From: Panorpa germanica
Lineage: Eukaryota > Arthropoda > Insecta > Mecoptera > Panorpidae
DNA: 64,000 nt
Direction of reading: 5' to 3'
Assembly (NCBI GenBank): GCA_963678705.1
Contig: OY783212.1
Location: forward strand, 5,704,001 to 5,768,000
Shown: positions 26,111 to 38,289 of the stretch, in pieces
How the letters are laid out: each line of letters begins with the position of its first letter
How positions within the stretch are numbered: position 1 is the stretch's first letter
Made by a program: the position numbers and the translations under genes
The notes under the pieces: model-generated
Database searches by the model: none
Told to the model about the DNA's origin: nothing
Seen by the model: only the letters and a program-made list of their open reading frames with translations

Positions 26111-26959
26111 CACTCTTTCTTTGGTTAATTACAACACGTACTTGTCTACGATATAAATTTAACAAGTTCATTTACCTCTTTTGCAATTTGTAAATAATTT
26201 CCTTGAAAACTTTCACCTAATTTTATTCGTTTACAATTTTATAAACAATTTGATTTCTTCACCTCATGGTTCGCACAATGATAAAAACTATTATATTTTT
26301 AATGCATTTTATTCGATTATTGTTATTTTTATAGTTTTTTGACTAATTTTTTTACTAGTTTTTTGCTAATCGGAACATTTAAGCAAATATTTAAATGATA
26401 ATAGACTGTAGAAGTATTAAGTAACTTAAATATTATTATATAATATATAAATTCACCAATTAATGTCTTATAATGCAGTTTTAATATAGGAAAATAAAAC
26501 GCAAACTAACATTTAAAACCTCATTATTTAATGAAATTATTTTTTTATAAATAGGTTAACTAATATGTCTCTTAGGTAATTACAAAATTTCAGCCGTAAC
26601 TTATTCTTATTTTCTTCAAAAATTGCAATTGTGTTTTTTGGTGCATTTCTAATTATTTTACACTTTTATATTTTGTGTAAAAATGTTTTTTTCATTAATA
26701 TTTGTTGTAACAGTGTATAATACACGTAAGCAATTAATAAATTTAATATATTAAATACATTTATTAAAAACGTATCATCTGCATACTTTATTTTTGTGGT
26801 ATTTGTTACTCAACTTTTTAGAGCTTTTTTTTTCAGGACAATTTTTGAATTAAAGAAATTTTACTTTTTCGAAAATGGCAGTGGCAATATGTAACATCAG
26901 CATAAAAATAAGAAATAAGGTCTAATATATTATTGAAATAAATAACATGATTTTTGCAG

Positions 26960-27376
26960 GACAAAGTGCCAGTTGATATTCGCATTGTAGACTACCAAAT
27001 GTCACGATATGGTTCTCCCGCTTTGGATTTAACATATTTTATATTTTCTTGTACTGAAAAGCCTCTAAGAGATCTACACTAACAGTCTTTCTTAAAGACA
27101 TATCATCAGTCGTTAACATCATTCCTAACCAAAGTTGGATGTAACCCTAAGAAACTATTTCCGTATCCAGCACTTCAAGATCAACTTCAGAAGTTTGGAA
27201 AATTTGGTTTAATTAGCGCGATGCTTCTACTTCCCCTTCTACAAGAAGATGCTAAATCATTAGAAAATATTTTATGCAATTCGGACCATTTGTTTGAGAA
27301 AACAGATGAGGCGCAATTTCTTAAGAGGAGAATCACTGGTATAATTATTGATCTGGTTGATTTAGGGTACATATAA
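26960..27376 (+). pseudogene. EcKL/CHK-type kinase C-terminal fragment with one in-frame stop
   Basis: One frame runs from an intact-looking splice acceptor (TTTTTGCAG, ending 26959) to a stop at 27374-27376 and encodes about 138 codons. It begins DKVPVDIRIVDYQMSRYG, then SPALDLTYFIFSCTEKPLRD. This is the IVDYQ metal-binding segment and the SPALDL block of the insect ecdysteroid-kinase-like (DUF1679/CHK) family. Later parts, such as FPYPALQDQLQKFGKFGLI, also fit the family's C-terminal lobe. A single TAA at 27080-27082 breaks the frame, and no upstream exons with the N-lobe are nearby. The retained acceptor suggests a transposed genomic fragment, not a retrocopy. It lies inside the inferred HR4 intron. 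Confidence 0.8.
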
Positions 27377-28233
27377 GATAACAAACCATCTTTAAAACGA
27401 TAAGTGGAACACCATTAACGTTCAAACCTACTTCATTTTATCAAAGCTTAAATTTTGAGAACAAATAGTTTAAAACGTATGCGTACTTAATATCTTCCTT
27501 GCTAGAATCCTCGAGTGAAACATAATCTAATACCGTCTGAAATATGTATATATGACATATATCACTTTATAGAAACATAAAAATAGAATTTAATACTAAA
27601 ATAGAAACAACTGCATTGCACAATAAATGATCTTATAATTGAACAAGCTCAGATCAGTTCCATTCCTAGCCACGCCTGGATCTAATCTTTGCATCCATCG
27701 ACATCCAGTGTGGCTGTTCACGTAATTGTACAAGTTCTAATGATTAATACGGAGAGTTATCATATATCCTTGCCCTTTGTAATATTTTTGTAAAACAACA
27801 ACATTTCTAATATTAAAAATTAGAGTATGTCGTAAGCAAACGCAAAACATGTAGCACCACCTAAGCTACACTACAATGTTACATTGCAGGGTTTAGAAAC
27901 CTATATCAGTATATATCAATTGTAAAATTTACAAATTAATAGCGCATTTATAAAGCGCAAAGAAGAAACAGAGACACTGAAAATATATAACAAGAGAATC
28001 AGTTGGAAAACGCGGTGACTTAAAACACAAAGGACGCGATTAAAAAAACTCGAATTATTGTCTTAATATGTCTAATATTGTCAAAATAAATTTAGCTTAA
28101 CTCAAAATTTCCGCGTAAATATATATAATATTATATGAAAAGAATTTTTCATTAGTTTTTATGTACTTGCTATATAACTATTGTTAAGGGTAATTAATTT
28201 TAGCTATAGAATTATTTTTAAGGAAAGTTACAT
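27377..28233. other. Intronic DNA, no gene recognised
   Basis: AT-rich, without coding, RNA or transposon signatures that I can support. Confidence 0.4.
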
Positions 28234-28606
28234 AAGGGTCATTCCATATTAAGTGAACCAGAATTTCTCGTTTTTGAGATAACATTCGTTATCTATCTTG
28301 AAAATTTCGACAAATATTCCTGAATCATGGTGTGATTTTTTTCAAAATTTAAATATTAATAGTTTTTGGATAATTGTAAAAGTAAGAAATTAAAAAAAAA
28401 AAAAATACATTATAATAAAGAAAATTATTTTCTTTAACAAGTTACCTGGAGCCTTCTATCTCATTTCTAGCTTGAGTAATATATTCTTTTGAAGCTGCAA
28501 GCAGCGGATAATTAAGGGTTTTTTTTTGTAATTTCAGTGCCAAATTTTTAGAAAATATAAGAGGGTCAGGTTTATTCATTAGTCATTTTAAGATGGAATG
28601 TACCGC
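28234..28606. mobile_element. Probable MITE with imperfect GGTCATTCCAT ends
   Basis: The left end reads AAGGGTCATTCCATATTAAG. The right end (about 28583-28606) contains TTTTAAGATGGAATGTACC, whose reverse complement GGTACATTCCATCTTAAAA matches it imperfectly. The body is non-coding. Target duplication is not clear, so the limits are approximate. Confidence 0.4.
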
Positions 28607-29599
28607 TGTATAAATATTGTGTTAATTTTAGTTATTGGGTTTACATAGAGTTAAATTAATGTTTAAAAAGTTATTATTTTTTTGTAATTTATAATGTCAA
28701 CTAATTGTAACGTGGTATAACTATAATTAATTAAAGAAATAAACTATATAAATTTGTTTTTTCATTATCCATGCTATCAAATACGCCAGCAAAGAGTTGT
28801 CAACACCTGGTTAAACCTTATTTCTCGTCCTACATTTGCCATTGTAATTATTTATAAAACAAACTGGAAAAGTGATGTATATTACGATATTTTATAAATA
28901 TTATTGAACCATGACATTCACAATAAATAGTTTATCAAAAATACTCGTATATGTGTATGTATATGTTTATGTGTGTGAAATACAGAACCTTCAAATTCAA
29001 AAAAATAAAAAAAGAACTTTAAAAAAGATGTCGAAATATTTTGTTGTAAGATATTAAGAAATTATTAGTATGAACTACTTTTTTTATTTATTTATTTAGA
29101 AATATACGTAATAGTAGACCTTGTATCAGGTTAAAAACCTTAACTTTCATTTTTTAAATTTCAAAATTTATTTTAAACTCTTTTGAAATAATGAATGATC
29201 TATGACATTCAAATTTGAGTTTACATAACGAAATCTATAATTGTATTCATTTTGTGTTGTTCAAAATAGAGAAATCATGTGGTAAGGTACTGCGTTGTGG
29301 ATAATTGGCGGCATTTAGAATGCTCAAAGGACGCGACACATATTATAGCTATCGCCAGTAATCAATCAAAAAATAAAATTACAAATTCATATTTCTGTTT
29401 ATTGTAAGGAACCCTTCCTAAGGAAGTACATCTGAAGGGCTCTTTGAATTGTTTGATATATAAAACTTCACGTCACAACTGAATTGTGAACTTCTCTTTT
29501 ATCATCAGACTTTTTTCACCTTTTCATCATCTTCATAATTCATTATTATATTACATATATACCTTTTTAGTTTTAGTTTTTAGTTTTTTTAAATCCCGA

Positions 29600-29715
29600 G
29601 AAGAAAATTATCTTGCAGTGCAGTTTTACACTTGTTTGCTTGCCACAAACTAATTCCAAGGTTCATTTGCTATAGAAATTGTCTTGTCGTGCAGCCTCAC
29701 ATTTTCTATTGGCTG
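29600..29715 (+). repeat. Dimer of the CTTGCAGTGCAAG dispersed repeat
   Basis: Two units about 71 bp apart: AAATTATCTTGCAGTGCAG with CACTTGTTTGCTTGCCACAA, then AGAAATTGTCTTGTCGTGCA. Same family and same dimer arrangement as at 15.7 kb. Confidence 0.55.
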
Positions 29716-30644
29716 GGATGTTGACGGTTTTTAAAATTTGAGTTTCTATTTTACCACTTCATTTTTATCCATATTTTTGACGTCATATGTGTTTATTTCT
29801 TTACATTATCAAAACTGTATGTGTTGGTCGAGACAGCAGTAAGTAGTACCTGACGTTTGTGTATATACTGTTATATCTGTCTTTTACACTCTATTGTATA
29901 ACAGCGATGGTAATTTATAGAAGGGAACCAAATAAGAGTCATTCTAATCTACGCATTAAATTTTCCAAACTATCCTTATACAGTTTCTAGACCAGCCACA
30001 CGAGTGTCTAGAAATTTTATAATGATCTCGCAAATGCAACAAAGTCGCCTAACTGTAAATTACTTTTCATAAATGGTTTCACAGACAGGTGCTCCATTGC
30101 AAATTAAACGATGTTTAATTTTAAAATTGCTAATTTATTAAAAAAAATTAATTCAAATAAAAACATTTTAAATTTAGTTTTCAACAGCCCGACGCGGCCT
30201 TTACCTTTTGTCTGCGACCTCCATAACCTAAAAAAATTAAATTTAAGAAAAATACAAATAGATGTTCGTGACAATAGACTTTGGAATGAAAAATACACAC
30301 CATGTAAAGTAATACGATTTTGAAAGTAATTCACTTAATTTTTTATAATTGAAATACACATTAACTAATATTACATTCAAGGAACAATTCTCTCAAAAAA
30401 TCTATTGTTCAAGGAACATTTTTTTCTATCTTTACCATTGCAATATGAATGCTCTATTCGTTAAACACTAAATATGGATAATCTTAAGTTTATGTAATAT
30501 TTTATTTCAACCAAACCTAGTTATATTTATTTTAAAAAAGGTCCGAATTTTGTTGAATTCCTTAATCCTTAAAATGAGCTTCTTAACAAAAGCTTTTGTA
30601 ATATAAATAAATAAAATTAATTATATTAAATACAATAATTTACA
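29716..30644. other. Intronic DNA, no gene recognised
   Basis: Overlapping short ORFs on both strands at 30104-30334 have low-complexity asparagine/lysine or phenylalanine content and match no family I know. Confidence 0.4.
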
Positions 30645-30895
30645 TTAAGGGAGGGGTTAGGGTTTCAGCGTAAAAAAAAACACTTTTTTTGCGATTTTTT
30701 TTCTCAAGTATAGATTGAGCAATTTTATTCGAACCTTTTGCACATTATTGAGCATACTTTTGACTATGTAGTATAATTTTATCATGCATCAATATTGAAG
30801 AAGGTCTTGGGAAAAAGACAATTTGCGGTGTTCACTATAACTCGGCCGGAAATTATTTGAAAATGAAAAACCATTAAAATTTAATTAAATTATAA

Positions 30896-31708
30896 GGGGG
30901 CGTCCATAAATTACGTGAGATGTTTAAGGGGGGGAGGGGGTCGAGTCAAATCTCATCTAATCTTCCGTTGGAGAGAGGGGGGGTCTCGGCAAATATCACG
31001 CAATTTTTTTTCTGATTGAAACAAAAAAAAATTATAATATTTTGGTCCATTTAATCTATATTGTACATGCTTAAGGCTTGTCTCAGTATGGGACCGTATT
31101 TAAGCGAATTTCTGCCGGACGTATACGGGCTACTACGCTTTACCTATCCGAACCATGTAAATGTAATGAGATCGCTCTGGAGCTCTCAGACTGCACGCTA
31201 CAAAGCCGTCCGAGTACGGGCGGCACTACCTCGCACAGTAGAACCGAATAAATTGGATTGTCACGGATTGTCACAAGACGAGCTAATGAGTTACTGTGCG
31301 CAAGCGCCAACGGCTTAGAGTGGCTAGATCAGAACGAAGTTGAAGGAGCAGATGATTTTACTGAAAATCATATGGACATGTTGGTTCCAATAGTCTCTCT
31401 TGAGATCGCGCATGATTCTCCATGGACTGAATTAGAGTAGATATTCTTTTTTTAATCACAGTAATGACGATTTAAGTATTCTATTGTTAAATTTTTATTA
31501 CACTTATAATTAAACTCTCAGCAAATTTTTTTTTCTTTTTACAATAACAATCCAACGCGTTTACGTAAGAAACCCACATTTTGAAAAATCTCACGTGAGA
31601 TTGGGGGATGGGGGAGGGGGTTGAATAAAATCTCACGACATCTCACCAGGAGGGGAGGGAGGGACTTAAAATTTAAAAAAACACCTCACGTAATTTATGG
31701 ACGCCCCC
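30896..31708. mobile_element. Harbinger-like element with 24-bp perfect TIRs, nested
   Basis: The TIR GGGGGCGTCCATAAATTACG continues with TGAG at the left end and is perfectly inverted at 31685-31708. TAA flanks both ends (30893-30895 and 31709-31711), consistent with the 3-bp TWA duplication of PIF/Harbinger transposons. Subterminal G-rich tracts and a 16-bp palindrome AATCTCACGTGAGATT (near 31588-31603) lie inside. The centre (about 31060-31440) is clearly GC-richer and has two overlapping ORFs that could be one decayed coding region. Confidence 0.8.
31061..31440 (+). pseudogene. Possible decayed transposon-encoded ORF inside the Harbinger-like element
   Basis: Frame one (31061-31318) ends ...GLSQDELMSYCAQAPTA. 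A second frame (31258-31440) continues with acidic content such as LEWLDQNEVEGADDFTEN and ends EIAHDSPWTELE. Base composition is far less AT-rich than the flanks. One frameshift near 31260-31315 could join them. I do not recognise the protein; an accessory Myb-like protein of a Harbinger element or a captured host exon are both possible. Confidence 0.3.
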
Positions 31709-32690
31709 TAATCAAATCCTAACCCCTAAGGCCTCTGATAATTTTTTTTTTCATTTAAAAATTTTTGGTGGCCATCTAAACTGTAAACTGTTATTTTCCA
31801 CGAAAAATTCCGCCATTTTGTGGGTGAAAAACACCCTTAATGTAAAAAAATTGTTTTTATTTAAACGTTGGGGTGAGGTATTTTATATGTAGAAAATGTG
31901 TACGAAGTTTGAAATAAATCGGTCAATTAGTTTTTAAATTGTCGTGAACACGGACTTTGAAAAAGTAGTTTTTAGAAAAACGCGTCTAAAGTTTAGTATA
32001 GTATACAGGATGTATTGTCAATACAGACAATACCTTCAGACAATAGACAATAACTTCAAGAATATTGCCTAGATCGGCTTAAAATTTTAAGGACATATTC
32101 TTGAAATGTTAAACAATAAGATAAGACAAAAAAAAATTGATTTTTTGAAAGTGACAACCCTAACCCTTCCCTTAAATAAAGATAGTAATTATCATAAAAT
32201 AATGTACTCGAATATTACTTACACATAACATTAAATTAAAACTAAAATTTTATATTAATTCAATTCAAATTAAATATTTTGAAAAGGTAATAATAAATTT
32301 GACAAAATTTACTGTGTTTCTTACTGGTTTTATTAATTATTTTCAAAAATAGGCATCCTTGTGATAATTTTCATTTTTTAATAGTTTCAGAAAAGATTTT
32401 TTTTATATACACGTAGTTTTTGAAACCCGTTTGATATAGTGAAATTGAGCTAAAACTTATGATATGTTTAAACATTGACTATTTTTAAACATTTCTAAAA
32501 CGAAAACTATAAAATCTTAAGACAGCATGTATTTTAACTATTTTTATCGACTCTTCAAAGTTAACGACATTTTCATTATTTACGCAAAGGTCTTGCATCT
32601 CCTTAACGAAGTACACTGGCGAACATGTTTCAAAACAACACTAACTAATAAAAAAAATCAAGAACCTAAATAATAAACTTGGAAAAAATA

Positions 32691-33321
32691 TAATGGGCTT
32701 GTGTCCTATGTCTTAATTTCTATAAAAGTGTACTATATATTGATAAAGTGGGTTACTAGAACCTCAAATGTCCAATTATTTTTTAATAACTCCTTATATG
32801 TTAAGAGATATTAGCAATTAAAAAAGTCATTTTGTCTCTTTAATTATTAAAGGGATTTAATGTTGTACAAATTCCAAATGCATGTGACATCACAATCGCT
32901 GCCAACCTTACAGCTCATAAATCTCTGCTATAGTATTTATAAATCAAAATATCAAATATTATTTATTAGTATTGCAAGGAACAACAAAATTGCAATATTA
33001 TGTCTGCCTTAACAGGGTTAAATAAAATAAAAACTTATTATTCTTTGACTTGACTTGATTATTTGATTACCAACAGCTACAAAACATTACCACTGCACTG
33101 ACCTACTCAACAAATAACTGACGTGAAATTGCATTTCACGTCATAAAAATATGGCCGACCATTTCTAGCGCTAAAACTACAATTCAAACTTTTAATTGCT
33201 ATATCTACGTCAATATTTAGATATTTAATAAAATAGACACGCCAATACACATTTATTAACATCAATTTCAATCAACAATTGATAAATCGACCACTAAAAA
33301 ATGAGGACACAAGCCCATTAA
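32691..33321. mobile_element. MITE with AATGGGCTTGTGTCC inverted ends (copy B)
   Basis: AATGGGCTTGTGTCC at 32692-32706 recurs inverted as GGACACAAGCCCATT at about 33305-33319. The internal sequence matches copy A at 20.2-20.5 kb, and its left 170 bp matches copy C at 33.9 kb. Non-coding. I could not settle the target duplication. Confidence 0.7.
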
Positions 33322-33907
33322 TATAGATGACAATTTCTGAACATTTCTATAAATAGCTAATTATAAAAAAATTATATAGTGATAATTGTACTAAAGCCTA
33401 AAATAATCATAAATACCAACAAAAAAAAAACAAATAAAAGTAAAATTGTTGTAAGACCAAAATACTTTCTTTATCTTCAATACGCTAATAACTCTTATAA
33501 ATACAAACTCACTTCATTAAAGCTTTGGTATATTGTAACCAGACAACAGTCTGACAGAAGAGGGAAAGTGGGGAAAGGGGAGCCGAGACGACCATGGCCT
33601 CTATTAGCTTTATTTGATTGTCTGCCACTTTCTAATTTTAAAATTTTTGGAAGTGAAAGTTCAGTTATGTTTGACATAGTTGTACGATTTTGTTGCGTAC
33701 ATACAGTTAGTTACTATACACCTAGCATAATTAACAACATCACAATGAAAATGAAAATGATAAATATATACTTAAAATAATATGTTAAAAAGAGAAAGGT
33801 ATATTATAAAAAAAGATGGGTTCACAAATTTAATAATGAACTTGTTGATTTCGTTTTAAATTGTTTGGAACTTATAATTTATACTTTGTGAAAATAACAC
33901 TGTAACC

Positions 33908-34079
33908 AAAGGGCTTGTGAACCATGCCTTTATTTCTATAAAACGGAAATATTTCTTAAACTTAAAGTTATAAAGTTGGCTACCAGAACCTCAAATATCC
34001 AATTATTTGTTAATAACTCCTTATATTTTAGTAGATACTAACAATTAAAAAAGTAATTATTCCCATGAAGCCCTTTGAA
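33908..34079. mobile_element. Short internally deleted MITE of the same family (copy C)
   Basis: Left end AAAGGGCTTGTG and right end GAAGCCCTTT are short inverted repeats. The interior (CTACCAGAACCTCAAATATC, CAATTATTTGTTAATAACTC) follows 32740-32825 closely, then jumps to the right end. It is an internal-deletion derivative of copy B, about 590 bp downstream. Confidence 0.65.
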
Positions 34080-37000
34080 TATAGTGAAATCTGTGATAAA
34101 TTGACACTGAGATAAAATACAGTATGTGACAAATCTAACAGAATAAATTGGAATCTTAAATTATGAAAAAACTAAATTGAAAATTATAGTAGATAAAATG
34201 GAATCTAATGGTGCTTTTGATTCACAAACACATCGCGCTCGTTTTACACTTCTTTTTGATCTGCTGATACCCAGAACCTTAGTTTTATCAATTAAACACA
34301 ATAGTATGCACAAGACCATAGTCATTTTAAAATTGACAAACACACAAGAAAACCTTTACTAATTTGAAGTTAAAACAACAAACAACAGATAGAAGCAACC
34401 ATTTTTTGTTGAAACGGAAACGCTATAAAAACGGTTGCTCCACAAATGTAGAAAGCCTGCTTTAGTGGGCTATATACATCACCAAAAGGATCATAATTTT
34501 ACAATTCGTAGTAAACAAACAAATAAGAAAACAGGGAACTAAGTCAACTTGTCCACATTGAATGAGCAAAAGTTGAAAGGGTAAATACATTTACTTCTGT
34601 TGTTGCATTTCCTTTGATCTTTACCGCATCTTCTGAAGACAAGTAACTTGAGGGAAACATTTATTTCTATTGTCCCAAACAATAAGCTATATTTCAGAAA
34701 TAGTAAACAGCACAAAATGTTCTTTGTTTACTTACTGAATTGCGTATTTAAGTCCACGAAACTTGCTTAAAGTTTTTCATAAGTAGATTTAGTACAGACC
34801 TGTATGTAAGACTTTATCGTTGGATGAATAGGTGCACAATGTACAACGTATGAAATTTGCAATATTTATATAAAAAAAACATAAGTATCATAATTTACAC
34901 ATACATTTTAATTTAGTAATTGTGAATCACCTTTAAAATAAACAAAACCAACCAAAGACATTTTAAAGTACGAAAAAGCCAAGGTTACAGACCTTGTATA
35001 AATTTGAAGGGAACCAAGTATTCCAATATGTTTTTGATACGCCATTAGGCCAGAGCTGTTGCCTGTTGCTTTTGTTGCTGCTGCAGATGCGATACGTTCC
35101 ATGGAACCAAATGTTTTCACTTTTAACACTTCTCTTTTCGTTTATATAAAATATTTATTATTTATTCATAAGAGCATAATAATGTCAATGAATTAAAATG
35201 AAATGGAAACTTAAAGAGAAATCAAAAACAAATCCATTTAAATTTGAATGACGTATTGTCGCCGTCTAACTTTAAATTTACGTATTATTAAATATTACAA
35301 TTACGAGAATAGTGATTTAAGAACATGAGCTAGTGCGATACTGAATTGGCAACAAACAATCGAAGATTAGAGTTGAGAGCAATTAAAACCACATATTTAT
35401 TAGTATATCCAAGATGCAAACCATTTTAGAACCAATTATATTTTTAATGAAAGAATTGAAATCAAAAATGAAAACAAATTATTTTCATCAAGAATATATT
35501 TATAACTATAGCTAAGAGTATAAATATAGCTATAGTTATATAAATATATGTTTGTTAAATTAAATAATGATTCAAACTCTTTTCCAAATATTTTCTAACC
35601 TTAAAAATATATCCACAAAAATTTATAATTCGAATGATTACAATATTTGCGTAAAGAAAATACATTAAAACAGAAACTAAAACAAATATTTGTTAATAAT
35701 CCAACTATTTTACCTTAGTAGTAAATTAAAAACAATTAACAGTATAAGAGAAATGTTTTGACATATAATATCTGACCTGTAAATATGTTCGTAATTTCTT
35801 TCATCTCTAGTAGATGGCGGAGGAAGTTCATGGTCAATTTTCATAACTTTAAAAATTTCGTTTCACTTGTCAGGTTAACACTTATTAGTTAAAAGAAATA
35901 CTTTTTAAAGAAAGTATTATTGAAAAGCACTCACTAATAAATAATTCAAAACACATATCTAATAATTTTAAACACGTATCTTAATAACTTTGTAGAATTG
36001 TTAGTTAAGAGCACTGCAGCTGCGATATCTTGTGATATAATAATATACACATTATGACTATAAAAATACGAATTGAGAAAAAGTTATTACTTAAAATTGT
36101 TATTTAGTTTCTTATTTATATAAACAACAGCTTTTTATATTTAGCACGGCACTTTTTTAACACAAAAATATGTTGTAATATTCAAACCAACACTTACTAG
36201 GCGATGTTTCTACATTTAAAATATGACAGTCAATATTCTCATAGCTGCCACCTTGAGGAAAATATAATAAAACGAAGTTAGGTGTATTTGAAAACACTTG
36301 TTTATTTTTTTGCAAATACCAACTTTAATTCTTTCTGAGTTTGTTAATAAAACTTTTATTAATTATTAAGTTTTATATTATAAAAAGTTAATTCCTATGT
36401 TTTCTGAAAGATACACATACATAACCGAAACAGCTGACCTGAAATTATAACTCAGAGAAACTGCAACCAAGTATTGAAGTATCCACAAACAAAAGTAAAT
36501 TAACTCCAGTTATTTATTTATGAGATACCATGAAGATAATTTAGTAACTACATAGATGAAGTATTTGAAATCAATTAATGCTTACTTGCTAATAAAATAT
36601 ATAAATCTTTTATGTAATTTGACAGCATTTTAAATTAAATCCAATTAGTGTAACCGCATCGAAATACAATAAATCCCTGAACGCACAATGTCAAATCTGA
36701 CGTCACCAAATTTTAAGAAATTTAAAGGTCGTATTAGTGACTAATGAATACTTTTATGTTCTTGATGAATGTGTGATCTTGAAACTGAGCAGTTATGTTG
36801 ATAAATATTCAATTTATTGGCTGTGAAGTCAGTAACGGATCAAGCTGCTTAGGATAATTAGGCAATACCCATAAAAGGGATCTAATGGCAATTCGAGGTA
36901 TAAATATTTCATGGGAAAACACTACGCCTGATTTACCTGCAACAAACTTATCACGTTTTATCAATTTTAGTTACAAACTGATGTTTTAAACTCCAAAAAT

Positions 37001-37461
37001 TATTCCTGTTTATTGTAAAGTATTTACATACCTACAGTTAGCCCATAATCGCGTCCTAATGACCATCTTCTCTTCCCTTCCCCTCATGCCGCAGTTCTAT
37101 ATTTGTATATTACCTGGACGTGTGCTCAACGTGAGCAAATTAGGTTGTAGACGATCAAGGCCCAATTGTATGTTTAATTCATAATAGTTTTATGCATTGT
37201 TTTGATGTTTACATAAATACTAAACAAGTCATTATTAAAAATTAATAAATAATGTACAGTCTGTCGCAAAACTTATATGTTTTAAAAATAAATTATGTTT
37301 TATTACTAATGGGCCATCCATAATAGTCCAAGATCCCAGGGCCGGCAGACATCACTTATTTTCTGATGAACAAAATGTGTAAGATTGAGTAGTGTTAGTA
37401 TGTACAATGATCGTATGATTACCTGCTAACTTGACCAGGCGCCCATTTTCCAGGTATCAGA
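34080..37461. other. Intronic DNA, no gene recognised
   Basis: Very AT-rich. A small perfect hairpin lies near 35503-35540 (TATAACTATAGCT ... AGCTATAGTTATA). Short ORFs at 34908-35129 (minus) and 34161-34362 show no recognisable content. Confidence 0.4.
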
Positions 37462-37838
37462 TAATCAAGGTTTATGTCTCACTCACTCTCCTCTCACTCA
37501 TACTCCCAGCGAAATTAAAATTGGATTTAGGGGATGTTTGACCCCTTGGATCAATCTGTCCTTTTGTAAAACGTTTTAAAACAGTTGTCTTGTAATACCT
37601 TGTATTACCTTGCAGACGCTTTAAAGCTGACAAAAGAATTACTTAAACTCACTTATAGTCTCTTGGTCAATTTTTATATATGTTAGCGAGACAACTGTTT
37701 TAAAACGTTTTACAAGAGGATAGACCGATCCAAGTGGCCAAACATCCCCTAGACCCAATATTAATTCCGCTATGAGTAGGAGCGAGAGGGCATTATCCGT
37801 GCGCATGAGAGTGAGTGAGACATAAACCTTGATTACCA
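37462..37838. repeat. Long imperfect inverted repeat
   Basis: The left arm 37462-37590 (from AATCAAGGTTTATGTCTCAC to GTTTTAAAACAGTTGTCT) is mirrored by the right arm 37689-37838 (AGACAACTGTTTTAAAACG to CATAAACCTTGATTACC), with about a 98-bp spacer. Divergence between the arms is modest. It is probably a foldback transposon, though the transcript could fold into a long hairpin. Confidence 0.8.
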
Positions 37839-38289
37839 GATTGAGAATCATAAATATAAAACTTGTAAATTTTGGGAGACTGTGTTATAAATCAAACAAC
37901 ACTTTCGACATTATTGGCTAATAGTTGTCTCTTAACGCAGTGGTGTGCATCAGACCTTGGCGCCGTCTGTCAGTTCTGATCTCTCTTTCACTGGAAGGTG
38001 TTTTACTTGTTACGGAGTTTTAAATACTGGTCCGACCCAAACAGCTAATGTCTCGAACCCAAGTCTCAAGCAGTTAATCTGACCTAGATATTGAACTACA
38101 ATTGACCATTGTAGACCTTTGTGGCCTCTGTGGCCTTTGTGAAATTGGACTCCGGACGCTCGGCTGGTAACCGCTGACGACGCAAACTTGTTTACATTTA
38201 ACACTTACAGTTCATTTCCATTGACTGATTTCTTGATTACTTTATTAATTTTAAAGCAACGTTATAAACGCTATAGGCAGAGCCACCTA

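Larger units (their letters stand above)
30645..32175. mobile_element. TTAA-ended MITE (outer element of a nest)
   Basis: The left end TTAAGGGAGGGGTTAGGGTT (30645-30664) pairs with the right end AACCCTAACCCTTCCCTTAA (32156-32175), with one mismatch in 20. Both ends stop at TTAA, suggesting a piggyBac-like non-autonomous element. Without the inner insertion (30896-31711, counting one target copy) it is about 715 bp and has no transposase frame. Confidence 0.75.

Noticed and set aside
30104..30334. Opposed ORFs of 70 and 76 codons on both strands
   Set aside because: Low-complexity content in each and no motif. Open frames on both strands point to chance in AT-rich DNA.
33379..33780. 133-codon plus-strand ORF
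   Set aside because: Begins in a poly-A/Lys-Asn stretch, has no family resemblance, and sits in AT-rich DNA next to MITEs.
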